DNA of 39,430 nucleotides from Acidimicrobiia bacterium (GTDB lineage Bacteria > Actinomycetota > Acidimicrobiia > Spongiisociales > JAHEDJ01): NCBI GenBank assembly GCA_030598025.1, contig JAUVQS010000001.1, positions 1-39,430 of the forward strand, written 5' to 3'. A model generated the notes under the pieces. It had not been told where the DNA came from. It searched no databases and was given only the letters and a program-made list of their open reading frames with translations. Made by a program: the position numbers and the translations under genes. Below are positions 30,440 to 38,725 of the stretch, one piece after another; the first letter of the stretch is position 1, and every line of letters begins with the position of its first letter.

Positions 30440-31669
30440 ATGACCGGAGACGCCACGGCACCCAAGATCGCCGTCTCCTGGCGAGTTGTGGTCGTTGCAT
30501 GGGCCACTGATGCGGTCGCCATTCTCCCTGGTTTCATGACGGCCGGATTGGCAGTGCAAATCCGCGACGATATCGATTTGTCGCTCGCTGGACTCGGCGT
30601 TTCGCTCGGCTTGTTCTTTGCATCCGCCGCAGTCGTATCGGTTCCGATGGGTGCACTCGTCGAGCGCTGGGGATGGTCGAAGAGCCTTCGCCTCGCTGCA
30701 TCCCTGGCGGGCGCCTGTCTGCTCGGGGTTGGATGGTTGGCACAATCGGCGACCAGCCTCAACGTCCTGTTCGTGACAGCGGGCGTTGCCGTGGCGCTGG
30801 CACACCCCGCCGCCAATCTGGCAATAGCCCGTTGTGTTCCGCCAGGCCGTCACGGACTCTTCTTCGGCCTCAAGCATGCTGCGGTTCCCACTTCGACTCT
30901 GCTCGGCGGCCTGGCCGTTCCCGCAATCGCTCTCACCGTCGGTTGGCGGTGGGCGTTCTTCGGTAGTGCCAGCCTTGCGTTGGCCGTCGCCCTCGCAGTA
31001 CCGCGTGGGGAGGCTCGGCATGGGGTCAATCCGGTGCCGGCCTCGAACCAGACCGGGAGGAACCGGACGTCAACCGAACTTCGATTGCTGGTCATTCTCG
31101 CCATTGCGGTCGGCCTCGGTATCGCCGGAATCGACGCACTTGCATCCTTCATTGTCAGCTACTCGGTTGACATAGGCATCGCAGAAGGAACGGCAGGGTT
31201 GGTGCTGGCTGCGGGAAGCGTCATCGGGATCGTCACGCGGGTGGTTGCCGGATGGTTGATCGACCGAACCAGGGATTCGGACCTCACTGCAGTCGCGTTC
31301 ATGCTTCTGGCCGGGGCTATTGGAGTCGTTGCCCTCAATCTCGGCGCCAAGCCGGGACTCTTTCTCGGTGGCCTCGTAGCGTTCGCAGCCGGTTGGGGTT
31401 GGTCCGGTCTCTTCACATTTGCGGTGGTGAAGGACAACCCGGGCGCGCCGGCCGCCGCTACCAGTATCACCCAGGCAGGCAAACTCGTAGGGGCAGCTGC
31501 AGGCCCTGCCGCTTTCGGGTTGATGGCCGACAAACTGTCGTATGGAGTCGCCTGGTGGGCCACTACTGCTGCCCTCGCAGCTGCCGCGCTGATGATGCTC
31601 TATGTGAAGGGCCAACGATCGGCCGTTTCAGCACGGCCTCAGCCGACGCAGGCCGGGCCACATGAGTGA
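30440..31669 (+). CDS. Major facilitator superfamily transporter
   Basis: A 409-residue inner-membrane carrier with about 12 hydrophobic segments. I start at the ATG at 30440, because the frame upstream (30269-30439) is Pro/Arg-rich, not membrane-like, and occupied by inverted repeats. The cytoplasmic loop after helix 2 reads GALVERWGWSKSLRLAAS, matching the MFS motif A region. The duplicate loop after helix 8 is GWLIDRTRDSDLTA. The central loop (about residues 190-215) is hydrophilic. It overlaps the phosphatase gene by 8 bp. The substrate is unknown; its position after the transketolase operon is suggestive only. Confidence 0.85.
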   Translation: MTGDATAPKIAVSWRVVVVAWATDAVAILPGFMTAGLAVQIRDDIDLSLAGLGVSLGLFFASAAVVSVPMGALVERWGWSKSLRLAASLAGACLLGVGWLAQSATSLNVLFVTAGVAVALAHPAANLAIARCVPPGRHGLFFGLKHAAVPTSTLLGGLAVPAIALTVGWRWAFFGSASLALAVALAVPRGEARHGVNPVPASNQTGRNRTSTELRLLVILAIAVGLGIAGIDALASFIVSYSVDIGIAEGTAGLVLAAGSVIGIVTRVVAGWLIDRTRDSDLTAVAFMLLAGAIGVVALNLGAKPGLFLGGLVAFAAGWGWSGLFTFAVVKDNPGAPAAATSITQAGKLVGAAAGPAAFGLMADKLSYGVAWWATTAALAAAALMMLYVKGQRSAVSARPQPTQAGPHE

Positions 31670-32546
31670 TTATCACCTCCACCTTTATCCACACGCCCCT
31701 CGTGTTGGCGGACCGTTGCCCGGAGAAGATCCCGTGGACTTCATCGAGCGGTACGTTCTGGCAGCCGCCGAGCGTGGTGTCCGAGAACTGGGATTCACCG
31801 AGCACCTCTTTCGATGTATCGAATCGAAAGAGGTACTCGGACCCTTCTGGGAGGACGCACCAACTCCGGAGCTTCGCGATCAGACTCGCGAAGCGATCTT
31901 GAGGGATCGAACTCTCTCCCTCGAGGATTACCTCGGAACGATCAAACGGGCGAAGGAACGCGGACTCCCTGTCTTACTCGGCCTCGAGGTCGACTTCTCT
32001 CCGGAGTCCTACGGGCGGGTACTCGAGTTCCTCGATGGGTATGACTTCGATTTCCTGATCGGCTCAGTTCACTGGATTGATGGATGGATGTTCGACCGCT
32101 CGGCTGCGGTCCCCGAGATCAGGGCTCGCGGCGCCCGCCGGCTCTTCGAGGAGTACTTCGATGTCAAGACCCGGCTGGCCGCCAGGGGTGGCGTCGATGT
32201 CCTTGCTCACACCGATCGGTGCAAGACGATGGGAATAGTCCCCGACGAAGAGCCGCTGGACTTGTACGAATCGCTCGTGGAAGCTGCCTCGGGGTCGGGG
32301 CTCGCAATTGAGGTTTCGAGCGGCGGGTTGAGACAGGCCGTTGGGGAAATCTATCCCGCACCGACACTGCTCCGCCTCTTCCGCGAGGCCGGTGTTCCCA
32401 TCACACTGGCGAGCGATGCTCACTACCCCGAGCAGGCTGGATGGGGACACGATGAAGTCGTGGCCGCAGCGCGGGCGGCCGGATACACCGAATATCTCAG
32501 GTTCAAACAACGCCGCCGCACACGAATAGAACTCCCCGACAGGTAA
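31662..32546 (+). CDS. PHP-domain phosphatase (histidinol-phosphatase-like)
   Basis: A 294-residue PHP-family metal-dependent phosphoesterase. Metal ligands are visible in order: MSDYHLHLYPH (His5, His7), LGFTEHL (Glu-His), GLEVDFSP (Glu), IGSVHWIDG (His), VLAHTDRCK (His) and LASDAHYPEQ (Asp-His). The overall form resembles HisK-type histidinol-phosphate phosphatase. No other histidine genes are near, so a general sugar-phosphate or polyol-phosphate phosphatase is equally possible. The ATG lies inside the MFS 3' end (8-bp overlap), implying co-translation. Confidence 0.85.
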   Translation: MSDYHLHLYPHAPRVGGPLPGEDPVDFIERYVLAAAERGVRELGFTEHLFRCIESKEVLGPFWEDAPTPELRDQTREAILRDRTLSLEDYLGTIKRAKERGLPVLLGLEVDFSPESYGRVLEFLDGYDFDFLIGSVHWIDGWMFDRSAAVPEIRARGARRLFEEYFDVKTRLAARGGVDVLAHTDRCKTMGIVPDEEPLDLYESLVEAASGSGLAIEVSSGGLRQAVGEIYPAPTLLRLFREAGVPITLASDAHYPEQAGWGHDEVVAAARAAGYTEYLRFKQRRRTRIELPDR

Positions 32547-32617
32547 CCGAGACGAGTCTCGTTCGCAACCCACTGAACAGACCCCACCGGGCCGGGCTGA
32601 TCGGCGTTGCAGAAGCG

Positions 32618-33129
32618 CTACTCCGCCGCTTCCCCGGCTGCTGAAGCGTGACCGGTCTCCACCGCGGCGAGAAGCCGACCAAGCCTGGCATCGATCGCCG
32701 TGAGATCCGCTCGCCGACCATGGTGAAGTACGCGTCGTCATGTCCACGCGGATCCGGTATCTCGGCGCCGGTCGGATCGAGCATTTCCACCTGTTGAGCG
32801 GCAACCGGATCCATCACCTCCAGGTCGCGGACCTGGCTCGAATCCATGCAGTACACGACGCTCGCTTTCCGCACGAGCTCCGGAGAGGCCGGGGTCGACC
32901 GGTGCCCGGTCATATCGACACCCCAGCGAGCTGCCATCGCAATCCCGCGCGCCGAAGGTGCCCTCGATTCGGGAGCCCTCGTGCCGGCAGAGGACACCTG
33001 CACGTCGAGATCGGCGAGTTCCGCAACTCCAACACCCAGCCCCTCGGCAAGGCGGCTGCATAGAATCGCCTCCGCCAGCGGGGACCGACCGATGTTCCCG
33101 GTGCACAAGACCAGGATCGAGAAGGTCAC
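32618..33129 (-). CDS. Low-molecular-weight protein-tyrosine phosphatase, apparent frameshift
   Basis: The N-terminus MTFSILVLCTGNIGRSPLAEA has the CX5R phosphatase loop (Ile where a second Cys is usual), and DPTGAEIPDPRGHDDAYF supplies the general-acid Asp. After MVGERI (near 32707) the frame turns into an unlikely Arg/Ser/Pro-rich tail running to 32503, into the 3' end of the opposite gene. Adding one base at the CC at 32707-32708 restores DLTAIDARLGRLLAAVETG and a stop at 32618, giving about 170 residues, the family size. This is either a real frameshift or a sequence error. Its ATG overlaps the alcohol dehydrogenase stop (33126-33129), so it is the last gene of the operon. Confidence 0.75.
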
Positions 33130-34181
33130 GGCTCGACAATCACCTTCATGGCACAGTCACGACGTTGGTTGAATGTGTCGACTGCCTCGCTGAACTCCTC
33201 GAGTGGGAAATTATGGGTGATCAGCTCTCTCGCTCGAATCCGCCCGGCTGCAACGAGTGGGATCACGTGTCTCATTTCGCCGGCCGTGGCACGAACACCG
33301 ACCAGTTCCTTCTCGTACAGCACCAACTCCTGGAGATCGAGATCAACGCCCTCGGTTGGAATTCCCACCGCCGCGACCCTTCCTCCCTTGCGGAGGGCGG
33401 TAACCGACCACCGGAAGGTATCGGGAACGCCTGCGCAATCGAGGATCACATCGGCACCCAGGCCGCCGGTCTTTTCCATAATCATGTCAACCGGATTCCG
33501 GCCCTCGTAGTCGATCGTATCGAACCCCAGCCTGGCAGCGAGTTCCAGCCGATCGCAGTCGACGGTTGGTTTCCCGACGACGATCACGCGGCCTGCCCCG
33601 CGCACGAGAGCCGCGTCCGCGGCCAGCAGCCCGACCGGACCCGGTCCGAACACCACGACGGTGTCTCCCGGCCGCACTCCCCCACGATTGGCGGTGTGCA
33701 GTCCGATCGAGGCGGGATCAAGCACCGCCCCGGTTTGGAAGTCGATTTCGTCCGGCAGGTGGAAAACGGCCTTGACGCCGTGGACCACATACTCGGCGAA
33801 TGCTCCCTGGTAGTTGTGGCCGTATTGACGGTGCAGTCCCTCTTTGCCGTAGTTCTCACAGAGGTTGTATCGACCTTCGACGCACTTCTGACAGATGCCG
33901 CAAGCATCATGCGACGTTCCAGCAACCCGATCTCCTACCGACCAGCCCAGCTCCGCCGCGCCCTGGCCGAGGCCGACGATCTCACCCGCCCACTCGTGAC
34001 CCGGAACGAACGGGTAGCTCGGCGGCCAGAACCCCGGGTAGTCGCCCCGGAGTAAATGGGCGTCGGTTCCGCAGATGGTTGCCGCTCGAACCCGGGCGAG
34101 CACCTCGCGATACCCGGCTTCCGGCTGGTCGACCTCCTCGACGGAGAACACATTCGGCTCTGTTACAACGACTGCCCTCAT
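33126..34181 (-). CDS. Zinc-dependent medium-chain alcohol dehydrogenase
   Basis: A 351-residue MDR-family enzyme, similar in layout to sorbitol/threonine dehydrogenases. Catalytic zinc ligands are Cys in ATICGTDAH and His-Glu in VPGHEWAGEI. Four structural-zinc Cys are in HDACGICQKCVEGRYNLCEN. The Rossmann motif is VVVFGPGPVGLLAADAALVRG, followed by VIVVGKPTVDCDRLELA. It lies in the molybdenum-hydroxylase operon, 8 bp after the cyclase-family gene, and overlaps the phosphatase start by ATGA. It probably oxidises a hydroxylated intermediate of that pathway. Confidence 0.92.
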   Translation of the reverse strand: MRAVVVTEPNVFSVEEVDQPEAGYREVLARVRAATICGTDAHLLRGDYPGFWPPSYPFVPGHEWAGEIVGLGQGAAELGWSVGDRVAGTSHDACGICQKCVEGRYNLCENYGKEGLHRQYGHNYQGAFAEYVVHGVKAVFHLPDEIDFQTGAVLDPASIGLHTANRGGVRPGDTVVVFGPGPVGLLAADAALVRGAGRVIVVGKPTVDCDRLELAARLGFDTIDYEGRNPVDMIMEKTGGLGADVILDCAGVPDTFRWSVTALRKGGRVAAVGIPTEGVDLDLQELVLYEKELVGVRATAGEMRHVIPLVAAGRIRARELITHNFPLEEFSEAVDTFNQRRDCAMKVIVEP

Positions 34182-34189
34182 AACCCCTC

Positions 34190-35080
34190 CTACACCATGG
34201 CCAGCGGGTCGATCATCGATCCGGTGGCTCCCCGAATCTTCACCGGCAACGCCACAAACAAGAATTCGTAGACCCGATCGCGGGCAATTTCTTCGAGATA
34301 GACGCTCTCCATCAGATAGATGCCGTTCTCAATTAGGAGCTTCGTGTGGACCGGCTGCGGATTCGCCGGAGTCCCCCGATCGGGCGCCGGCTGTACCTCG
34401 TAGGTTTCGGTATCCGTTCCCGTCGCCACCACTTCCCTCTCGAGCAGCCACTCGGCAGCCGAGATGTCCGGTCCGGCGGTCTTATGATGCGCCATCTTCT
34501 CGGCATTCGGCCAGAACGCCAGGTAGCCGGTCCGGATGAGAACAACGTCCCACGGGCGCACGTCGACTCCCTCCCAATCGGCGATGGCCTGCATCTCCCC
34601 TGCGTCTACCGGGGAGCCCGAAGGCAGGGCTTCCACGCCCCGGAATCCGGCAGCATCCAGCAGCACGCCGCGCGTGAAGAAGGACGGCAGCTTCTCCCCG
34701 TCTCCAACCGTCGGTCCTTTGTCGGTGAGGTGTTCTGCTGTGTTGCCGCCACCGTACCAATGGTTGTCTTCACCTACGGTCATATGGGCCAGTGCATCTA
34801 TGTGGGCACCGGAGTGAGATGTCGCCATCAAGTACTCGGCCATGTATCCGAGCCCGACCTCGTTGGGTGGTCCCCAAGGCTGCGCCCCTTCTGCCTTGAT
34901 ACCGGGTGGCGACCGGAAGTTGAGCACCTGAAAGGGCGGGTGCCCGGGAAACAGCGGCATGCCGGGGAATCGAGACGTAGCCAGCGAATATTGCCGGCCT
35001 TCCTTCACAAATCCCGCGGCTTCTACGACCTTCGCCGCCGGGATGTCCTTTATCGGCCCGACTTCGATGTACTCGCTCAT
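34190..35080 (-). CDS. Cyclase-family metal-dependent hydrolase (kynurenine-formamidase-like fold)
   Basis: A 296-residue protein of the putative-cyclase/KynB family. The metal motif reads ATSHSGAHIDALAHM (family HxGTHxDxPxH). PWDVVLIRTGY and the C-terminal ENGIYLMESVYLEEIARDRVYEFLFVALPVKIRGATGS are family regions, the latter with the conserved Glu. Such enzymes hydrolyse cyclic amides, formamides or lactones. Here the ATG overlaps the Mo-subunit stop (35077-35080), suggesting it opens a ring or amide formed or hydroxylated by the molybdenum enzyme. Confidence 0.87.
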   Translation of the reverse strand: MSEYIEVGPIKDIPAAKVVEAAGFVKEGRQYSLATSRFPGMPLFPGHPPFQVLNFRSPPGIKAEGAQPWGPPNEVGLGYMAEYLMATSHSGAHIDALAHMTVGEDNHWYGGGNTAEHLTDKGPTVGDGEKLPSFFTRGVLLDAAGFRGVEALPSGSPVDAGEMQAIADWEGVDVRPWDVVLIRTGYLAFWPNAEKMAHHKTAGPDISAAEWLLEREVVATGTDTETYEVQPAPDRGTPANPQPVHTKLLIENGIYLMESVYLEEIARDRVYEFLFVALPVKIRGATGSMIDPLAMV

Positions 35081-37320
35081 ACCCTCTCCATCATTGCTTC
35101 CCAGACACGCTGGGGGGTCAAGGGAAGATCGCGAATGATCAGACCAGTCGCTTCGGTGACTGCCGAACCGACGGCCGGCGATACCGCCAGCAACGCTCCT
35201 TCGCTGATCCCTTTGACGCCGTAAGGTCCAGGACCATCTGCGTTCTCGATACTGTCGCTGCGGAGCTCGAGCGGTAGGTCCAAGCTGGTGGGAATCCGGT
35301 AGTCGATTGCTCCGAGGTTTCGAATCCGACCCTCTTCGTCGAAGATGTAGTGCTCCATCAACGTATGGCCTAGGCCCATGATTGCGGCACCCTCGTCCTG
35401 CCCGGTCACCTGAAGCGGATTCATCGCCAGACCGACGTCGCTCACCGTCATGTGTTTGGTGATCGTGATCTCACCTGTGCCAGGATCGACTTCGAGTTCG
35501 ACGGCCGTCGCGTTGAACTCGAAGAACAACGCTGAGCCACCCAGTGGATGCTCCAGGTCCTTGTCTTTACGCATCTCGCCGTTGCCGACCAGTTCGCCGC
35601 CGAGCGGGCCGAGGCCTGTCACAAGGGTTTCCGTAACCGTCGCCTCACGACCCGGCAGGTACACCATCCCCTTCTCGACGGAGACTTCAGATTCATCAAC
35701 TCCATCCAATCGGGCAGCCATCGTGCGCACTTTGGCCTGGATGTCCTGGCAGGCTCGAAGAACGGCCGTGCCCATCAGCACCGACGATCTGCTGGCAGAC
35801 GTCTGCTGGTCGTACGGCACCACGGTGGAGTCGCCCATGATGACGGAGATTCGATCGAGCGGAACGCCCAGTTCTTGCGAGGCAATCTGGGCAAAAACCG
35901 TACGCGCCCCTTGTCCCATGTCGGAGGTTCCCGAGTAGATGAGAACGCTGCCGTCACCCAGCAATCGAACGGTCGAGTAGGACAATCCTGTAGTGGGGCC
36001 GGACTTCAGGCCTAGTGCTATTCCGCGGCCACGCCCTGCAGGAAGGGGTTCGTCCCAGCCGAGAAGTTCCGCAGCCCTGCGAACAGCCTGCTGCCAATCC
36101 CCATCGGCCGGAGTGTCGCCTGGTACGAATTCTTCTCCCTGTTCCGCAAGATTACGGAGACGAATCTCGAGGCGATCGATCCCCAGCGCACGTGCTCCCT
36201 CATCGAGATTGGATTCGCGAGCCCAAGTCACCTGGGGAATCCCGAAGCCCCGGAACGCTGTCGACGGCGTCGTGTGAGACAAGATTCCCCGTGCGATGAT
36301 CCGCACCGCAGGTACCCGATACGGGCCGGCGGCAAGATAGTTGCCCTTGGTAACCACGCGATCGGCGATATCTACATACGCTCCGATCAGGAAGTTGCTC
36401 TCGAAGTCTTCGAATACAAGCGTTCCGTCGGAGTTCAGACCGGTTCGTACCCGGATCTCTGTTGAGGCGCGTCTGACCGCCTGGAATGTCTCGTCGAGAG
36501 TCAAGATCAGCCGCACCGGCCGGCCGGTTCGGAGGGACATGTAGGCAACGAGGGGTTCGAGCTTGGGATTCTGCTTGCCTCCGAACGCGCCGCCCGGGTC
36601 CGGCGCGAAGACCCGGACCTTTGCCAGGGGAAGATCGAGAAGTTTGGCGATGGTCTTCTGCAGCAGGTACGGATGCTGAATCGTGCTCCATATCGCGATT
36701 CCATCCCCGTCCGGCGCCGCCATGAAGCCGTGCGGTTCGATCGCAAAATGAGTGACCATCGGGAACTCGTAGGTGTTCTCGACGACGAGATCGGCTTCCT
36801 GCGAGTCGACATCGCCCCAACCGAAGTGATGCTCTCTGAGGATATTCGTGTTGGCCAACGGATCATCGGGACGCAAGTCGGGATCTTGTACGAGCGGGGC
36901 CGTCGGATCGAGAGCCCGACTGACGCTGAATACCCCATCCACCAGCACTTCATGGTCCACACGGACGAGCTTCGCGGCTGCCTCGGCTGCGTCCTTCGTC
37001 TCCGCCGCGACTGCGGCAATCGGCTCACCGTGATACTTCGTCTCGCCGGTCGCCAACACCGGTCGGTCCTGGAACTGTGGCCCAAACCGTGGCATCGGAT
37101 GCGGCAGATCCTCTGCCGTCATGATCAGACGTACACCAGAAACCTGCTCGGCGGCGGTCTTGTCTATGGAAATGATCCTTGCGCGGGCACAGTCGAGTGT
37201 CACGAGCTTGACGTGCAACATGTCGGTCAACGTGATGTCGGCCAAATACTCCTGATGGCCGGTCACACGTCCATACCCGCCGACCCGGCGAGCCGATGCG
37301 CCGACTCCGTCGCCGCTCAT
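35077..37320 (-). CDS. Molybdenum hydroxylase large subunit (xanthine dehydrogenase family, Moco-binding)
   Basis: A 747-residue catalytic subunit. I use the ATG at 37320 (MSGDGVGASARRVGGYGRVTG), which overlaps the 2Fe-2S subunit stop as ATGA; an in-frame ATG at 37380 is further inside that gene. Molybdopterin contacts are visible: GGAFGGKQNP, AFRGFGIPQ (xanthine-dehydrogenase-like rather than CO-dehydrogenase AYRC), YSGTSDMGQGARTVFAQ, and QTSASRSSVLMG. The catalytic Glu is in GVKGISEGALLAVSP (usual GxGE). It hydroxylates an unknown heterocycle or aldehyde with water as oxygen donor. Confidence 0.93.
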   Translation of the reverse strand: MSGDGVGASARRVGGYGRVTGHQEYLADITLTDMLHVKLVTLDCARARIISIDKTAAEQVSGVRLIMTAEDLPHPMPRFGPQFQDRPVLATGETKYHGEPIAAVAAETKDAAEAAAKLVRVDHEVLVDGVFSVSRALDPTAPLVQDPDLRPDDPLANTNILREHHFGWGDVDSQEADLVVENTYEFPMVTHFAIEPHGFMAAPDGDGIAIWSTIQHPYLLQKTIAKLLDLPLAKVRVFAPDPGGAFGGKQNPKLEPLVAYMSLRTGRPVRLILTLDETFQAVRRASTEIRVRTGLNSDGTLVFEDFESNFLIGAYVDIADRVVTKGNYLAAGPYRVPAVRIIARGILSHTTPSTAFRGFGIPQVTWARESNLDEGARALGIDRLEIRLRNLAEQGEEFVPGDTPADGDWQQAVRRAAELLGWDEPLPAGRGRGIALGLKSGPTTGLSYSTVRLLGDGSVLIYSGTSDMGQGARTVFAQIASQELGVPLDRISVIMGDSTVVPYDQQTSASRSSVLMGTAVLRACQDIQAKVRTMAARLDGVDESEVSVEKGMVYLPGREATVTETLVTGLGPLGGELVGNGEMRKDKDLEHPLGGSALFFEFNATAVELEVDPGTGEITITKHMTVSDVGLAMNPLQVTGQDEGAAIMGLGHTLMEHYIFDEEGRIRNLGAIDYRIPTSLDLPLELRSDSIENADGPGPYGVKGISEGALLAVSPAVGSAVTEATGLIIRDLPLTPQRVWEAMMERV

Positions 37321-37796
37321 TGCCTCTCCACCTCTGCGGCCGCGAGGACCGCTGCAGTGATCTGCTGATATCCGGCGCACCTACAGAGGTTTCCAGCGAG
37401 CCCCTCGTGTACATCGTCGACCGTCGGGTTGGGTTTCTTGTCCAGCAGTGCTTGCGCCGACATGAGTTGGCCGGGAATGCAGAATCCACACTGGGGAGCT
37501 CCCTTATCGAGGAAAGCCTCCTGCAACGGATTCAGACGTCCATCCTCCGCCGCGAGCCCCTCGACGGTGGTCACCTCGGCCCCGTCGACCTCCACTGCCA
37601 GCATCAGGCATGAGTTAATGGGGCGGCCATCCACAATCACCGTACAGGCCCCACATTCTCCTACCACGCAGCACTCTTTGGTGCCGGTGAGGCCGACCTC
37701 CTCGCGGAGCACATCGAGCAGGGTGTGATGCACGGGAACCTCTATCGACCGATCGATTCCGTTCACTTTGACCTCTATAGAAAGCGTATCCCTCAT
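37317..37796 (-). CDS. Molybdenum hydroxylase small subunit, two 2Fe-2S clusters
   Basis: A 159-residue electron-transfer subunit. The plant-type ferredoxin cluster is bound by Cys in ECCVVGECGACTVIVDG plus Cys in INSCLML. The second cluster is bound in the helical domain by APQCGFCIPGQLM and LCRCAGYQQI. It overlaps the FAD subunit stop at its start (37793-37796) and the large subunit at its end, so the three subunits are translationally linked in the order FAD, FeS, Mo. Confidence 0.95.
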   Translation of the reverse strand: MRDTLSIEVKVNGIDRSIEVPVHHTLLDVLREEVGLTGTKECCVVGECGACTVIVDGRPINSCLMLAVEVDGAEVTTVEGLAAEDGRLNPLQEAFLDKGAPQCGFCIPGQLMSAQALLDKKPNPTVDDVHEGLAGNLCRCAGYQQITAAVLAAAEVERQ

Positions 37797-38662
37797 GCCG
37801 CTGTTTCCCTTGGTAGCCGTTCGATGGCAGTTTGAAGAGCGCGCGCCCCGAGCACGCGGAGCATGGCTCGCCGGTAGTCGGGGCTCGCTCTCATCGATCG
37901 AAGCGACGGGCTGGCTCCCAGGAACATTTCGTTGAGTATGTCGGCCTTCGTCTCGTGGGATGCATTGGGGTCCGCCAGTACGCCACTCATCTCAACGAGA
38001 AGGACTGCCCGCGGTCCGACGCTTCCGTATGCCAGTCGTGTTATCCCATCGGCATCGACTCCGCAGCAAAGGGTGATTGAAGCAAGATCGGTACCGCGTC
38101 GCCTGGTCAGACGGGTGTAGGCGGCCCCCATCGGCCGCTGGGGAATCGGCAACTCAATCGCCGTGACGAGTTCGCCGCGCTCGAGCGCAACCTTGCCAGG
38201 ACCGACGATGAAGTCATCGACCTGCATGCGCCGCATCCCATTGGGCCCTGCGATGGCGACGACCGCGTCATACACCAGCATCGGAGGCGCGGTATCGGCA
38301 GCCGGGGAACCATTGCAGATATTGCCGGCTAGCGTGGCTCTCGCTCGGATCTGAACAGAACCAACCACCACTGCCGACTCGACAAGCGCCGGGAAGTACT
38401 TCTGGATTCGCTGGTCCTCTGCAATATCGGTCATCACGGTTGAGGCGCTGATCTTGATGAACCCGCCATCTTCGGTGATCGACGGACGCAGCTCGTCAAT
38501 CCTCTTCAGGTCGATGACAACCTCCGGCTCCTTCCAACCGTTGCGAAGTTCAATGACGAGATCCGTTCCGCCCGCCAGCAACTGGGCATCCGGCCCGTGC
38601 TCATTGAGCAGCCTCACAGCTTCCGCCACCGTTCGCGGTCTGGTGTACTCAAATGTCTTCAT
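37793..38662 (-). CDS. Molybdenum hydroxylase FAD-binding subunit
   Basis: About 289 residues, the flavin subunit. I use the ATG at 38662 (MKTFEYTRPRTVAEAVRLL); a TTG at 38674 in frame is directly adjacent to GAAGGA and less likely. FAD motifs are AQLLAGGTDLVIELRNG and ARATLAGNICNGSPAADTAPPML. The C-terminal CO-dehydrogenase flavoprotein domain includes VLGARALQTAIERL. It passes electrons from the 2Fe-2S subunit to NAD or another acceptor. A 63-bp gap with an inverted repeat separates it from the upstream P-loop gene. Confidence 0.93.
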   Translation of the reverse strand: MKTFEYTRPRTVAEAVRLLNEHGPDAQLLAGGTDLVIELRNGWKEPEVVIDLKRIDELRPSITEDGGFIKISASTVMTDIAEDQRIQKYFPALVESAVVVGSVQIRARATLAGNICNGSPAADTAPPMLVYDAVVAIAGPNGMRRMQVDDFIVGPGKVALERGELVTAIELPIPQRPMGAAYTRLTRRRGTDLASITLCCGVDADGITRLAYGSVGPRAVLLVEMSGVLADPNASHETKADILNEMFLGASPSLRSMRASPDYRRAMLRVLGARALQTAIERLPRETAA

Positions 38663-38686
38663 CAGTTGAATCAATCCTTCGCGTCG

Positions 38687-38722
38687 GAGAATCTGCTCAT
38701 TCTGAACAGATCGCAGACTCTC
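38687..38722. repeat. Inverted repeat between P-loop gene and FAD-subunit gene
   Basis: The arms GAGAATCTGC (38687-38696) and GCAGACTCTC (38713-38722) pair at nine of ten positions; a small TCTG-AA-CAGA repeat lies inside. It could be an operator, a processing hairpin or a weak attenuator in the operon. No T-tract follows on the minus strand. Confidence 0.4.
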
Positions 38723-38725
38723 CCA

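Noticed and set aside
30191..31021. A 276-codon minus-strand frame across the gap before the MFS gene
   Set aside because: It is low-complexity Arg/Gly/Ser-rich sequence antisense to the MFS N-terminus and the inverted repeats; no ribosome site.
32503..32617. Extended C-terminal tail of the phosphatase in the unshifted frame
   Set aside because: It has a shadow-like composition and overlaps the 3' end of the PHP phosphatase gene; the +1-base reading gives a family-like ending.
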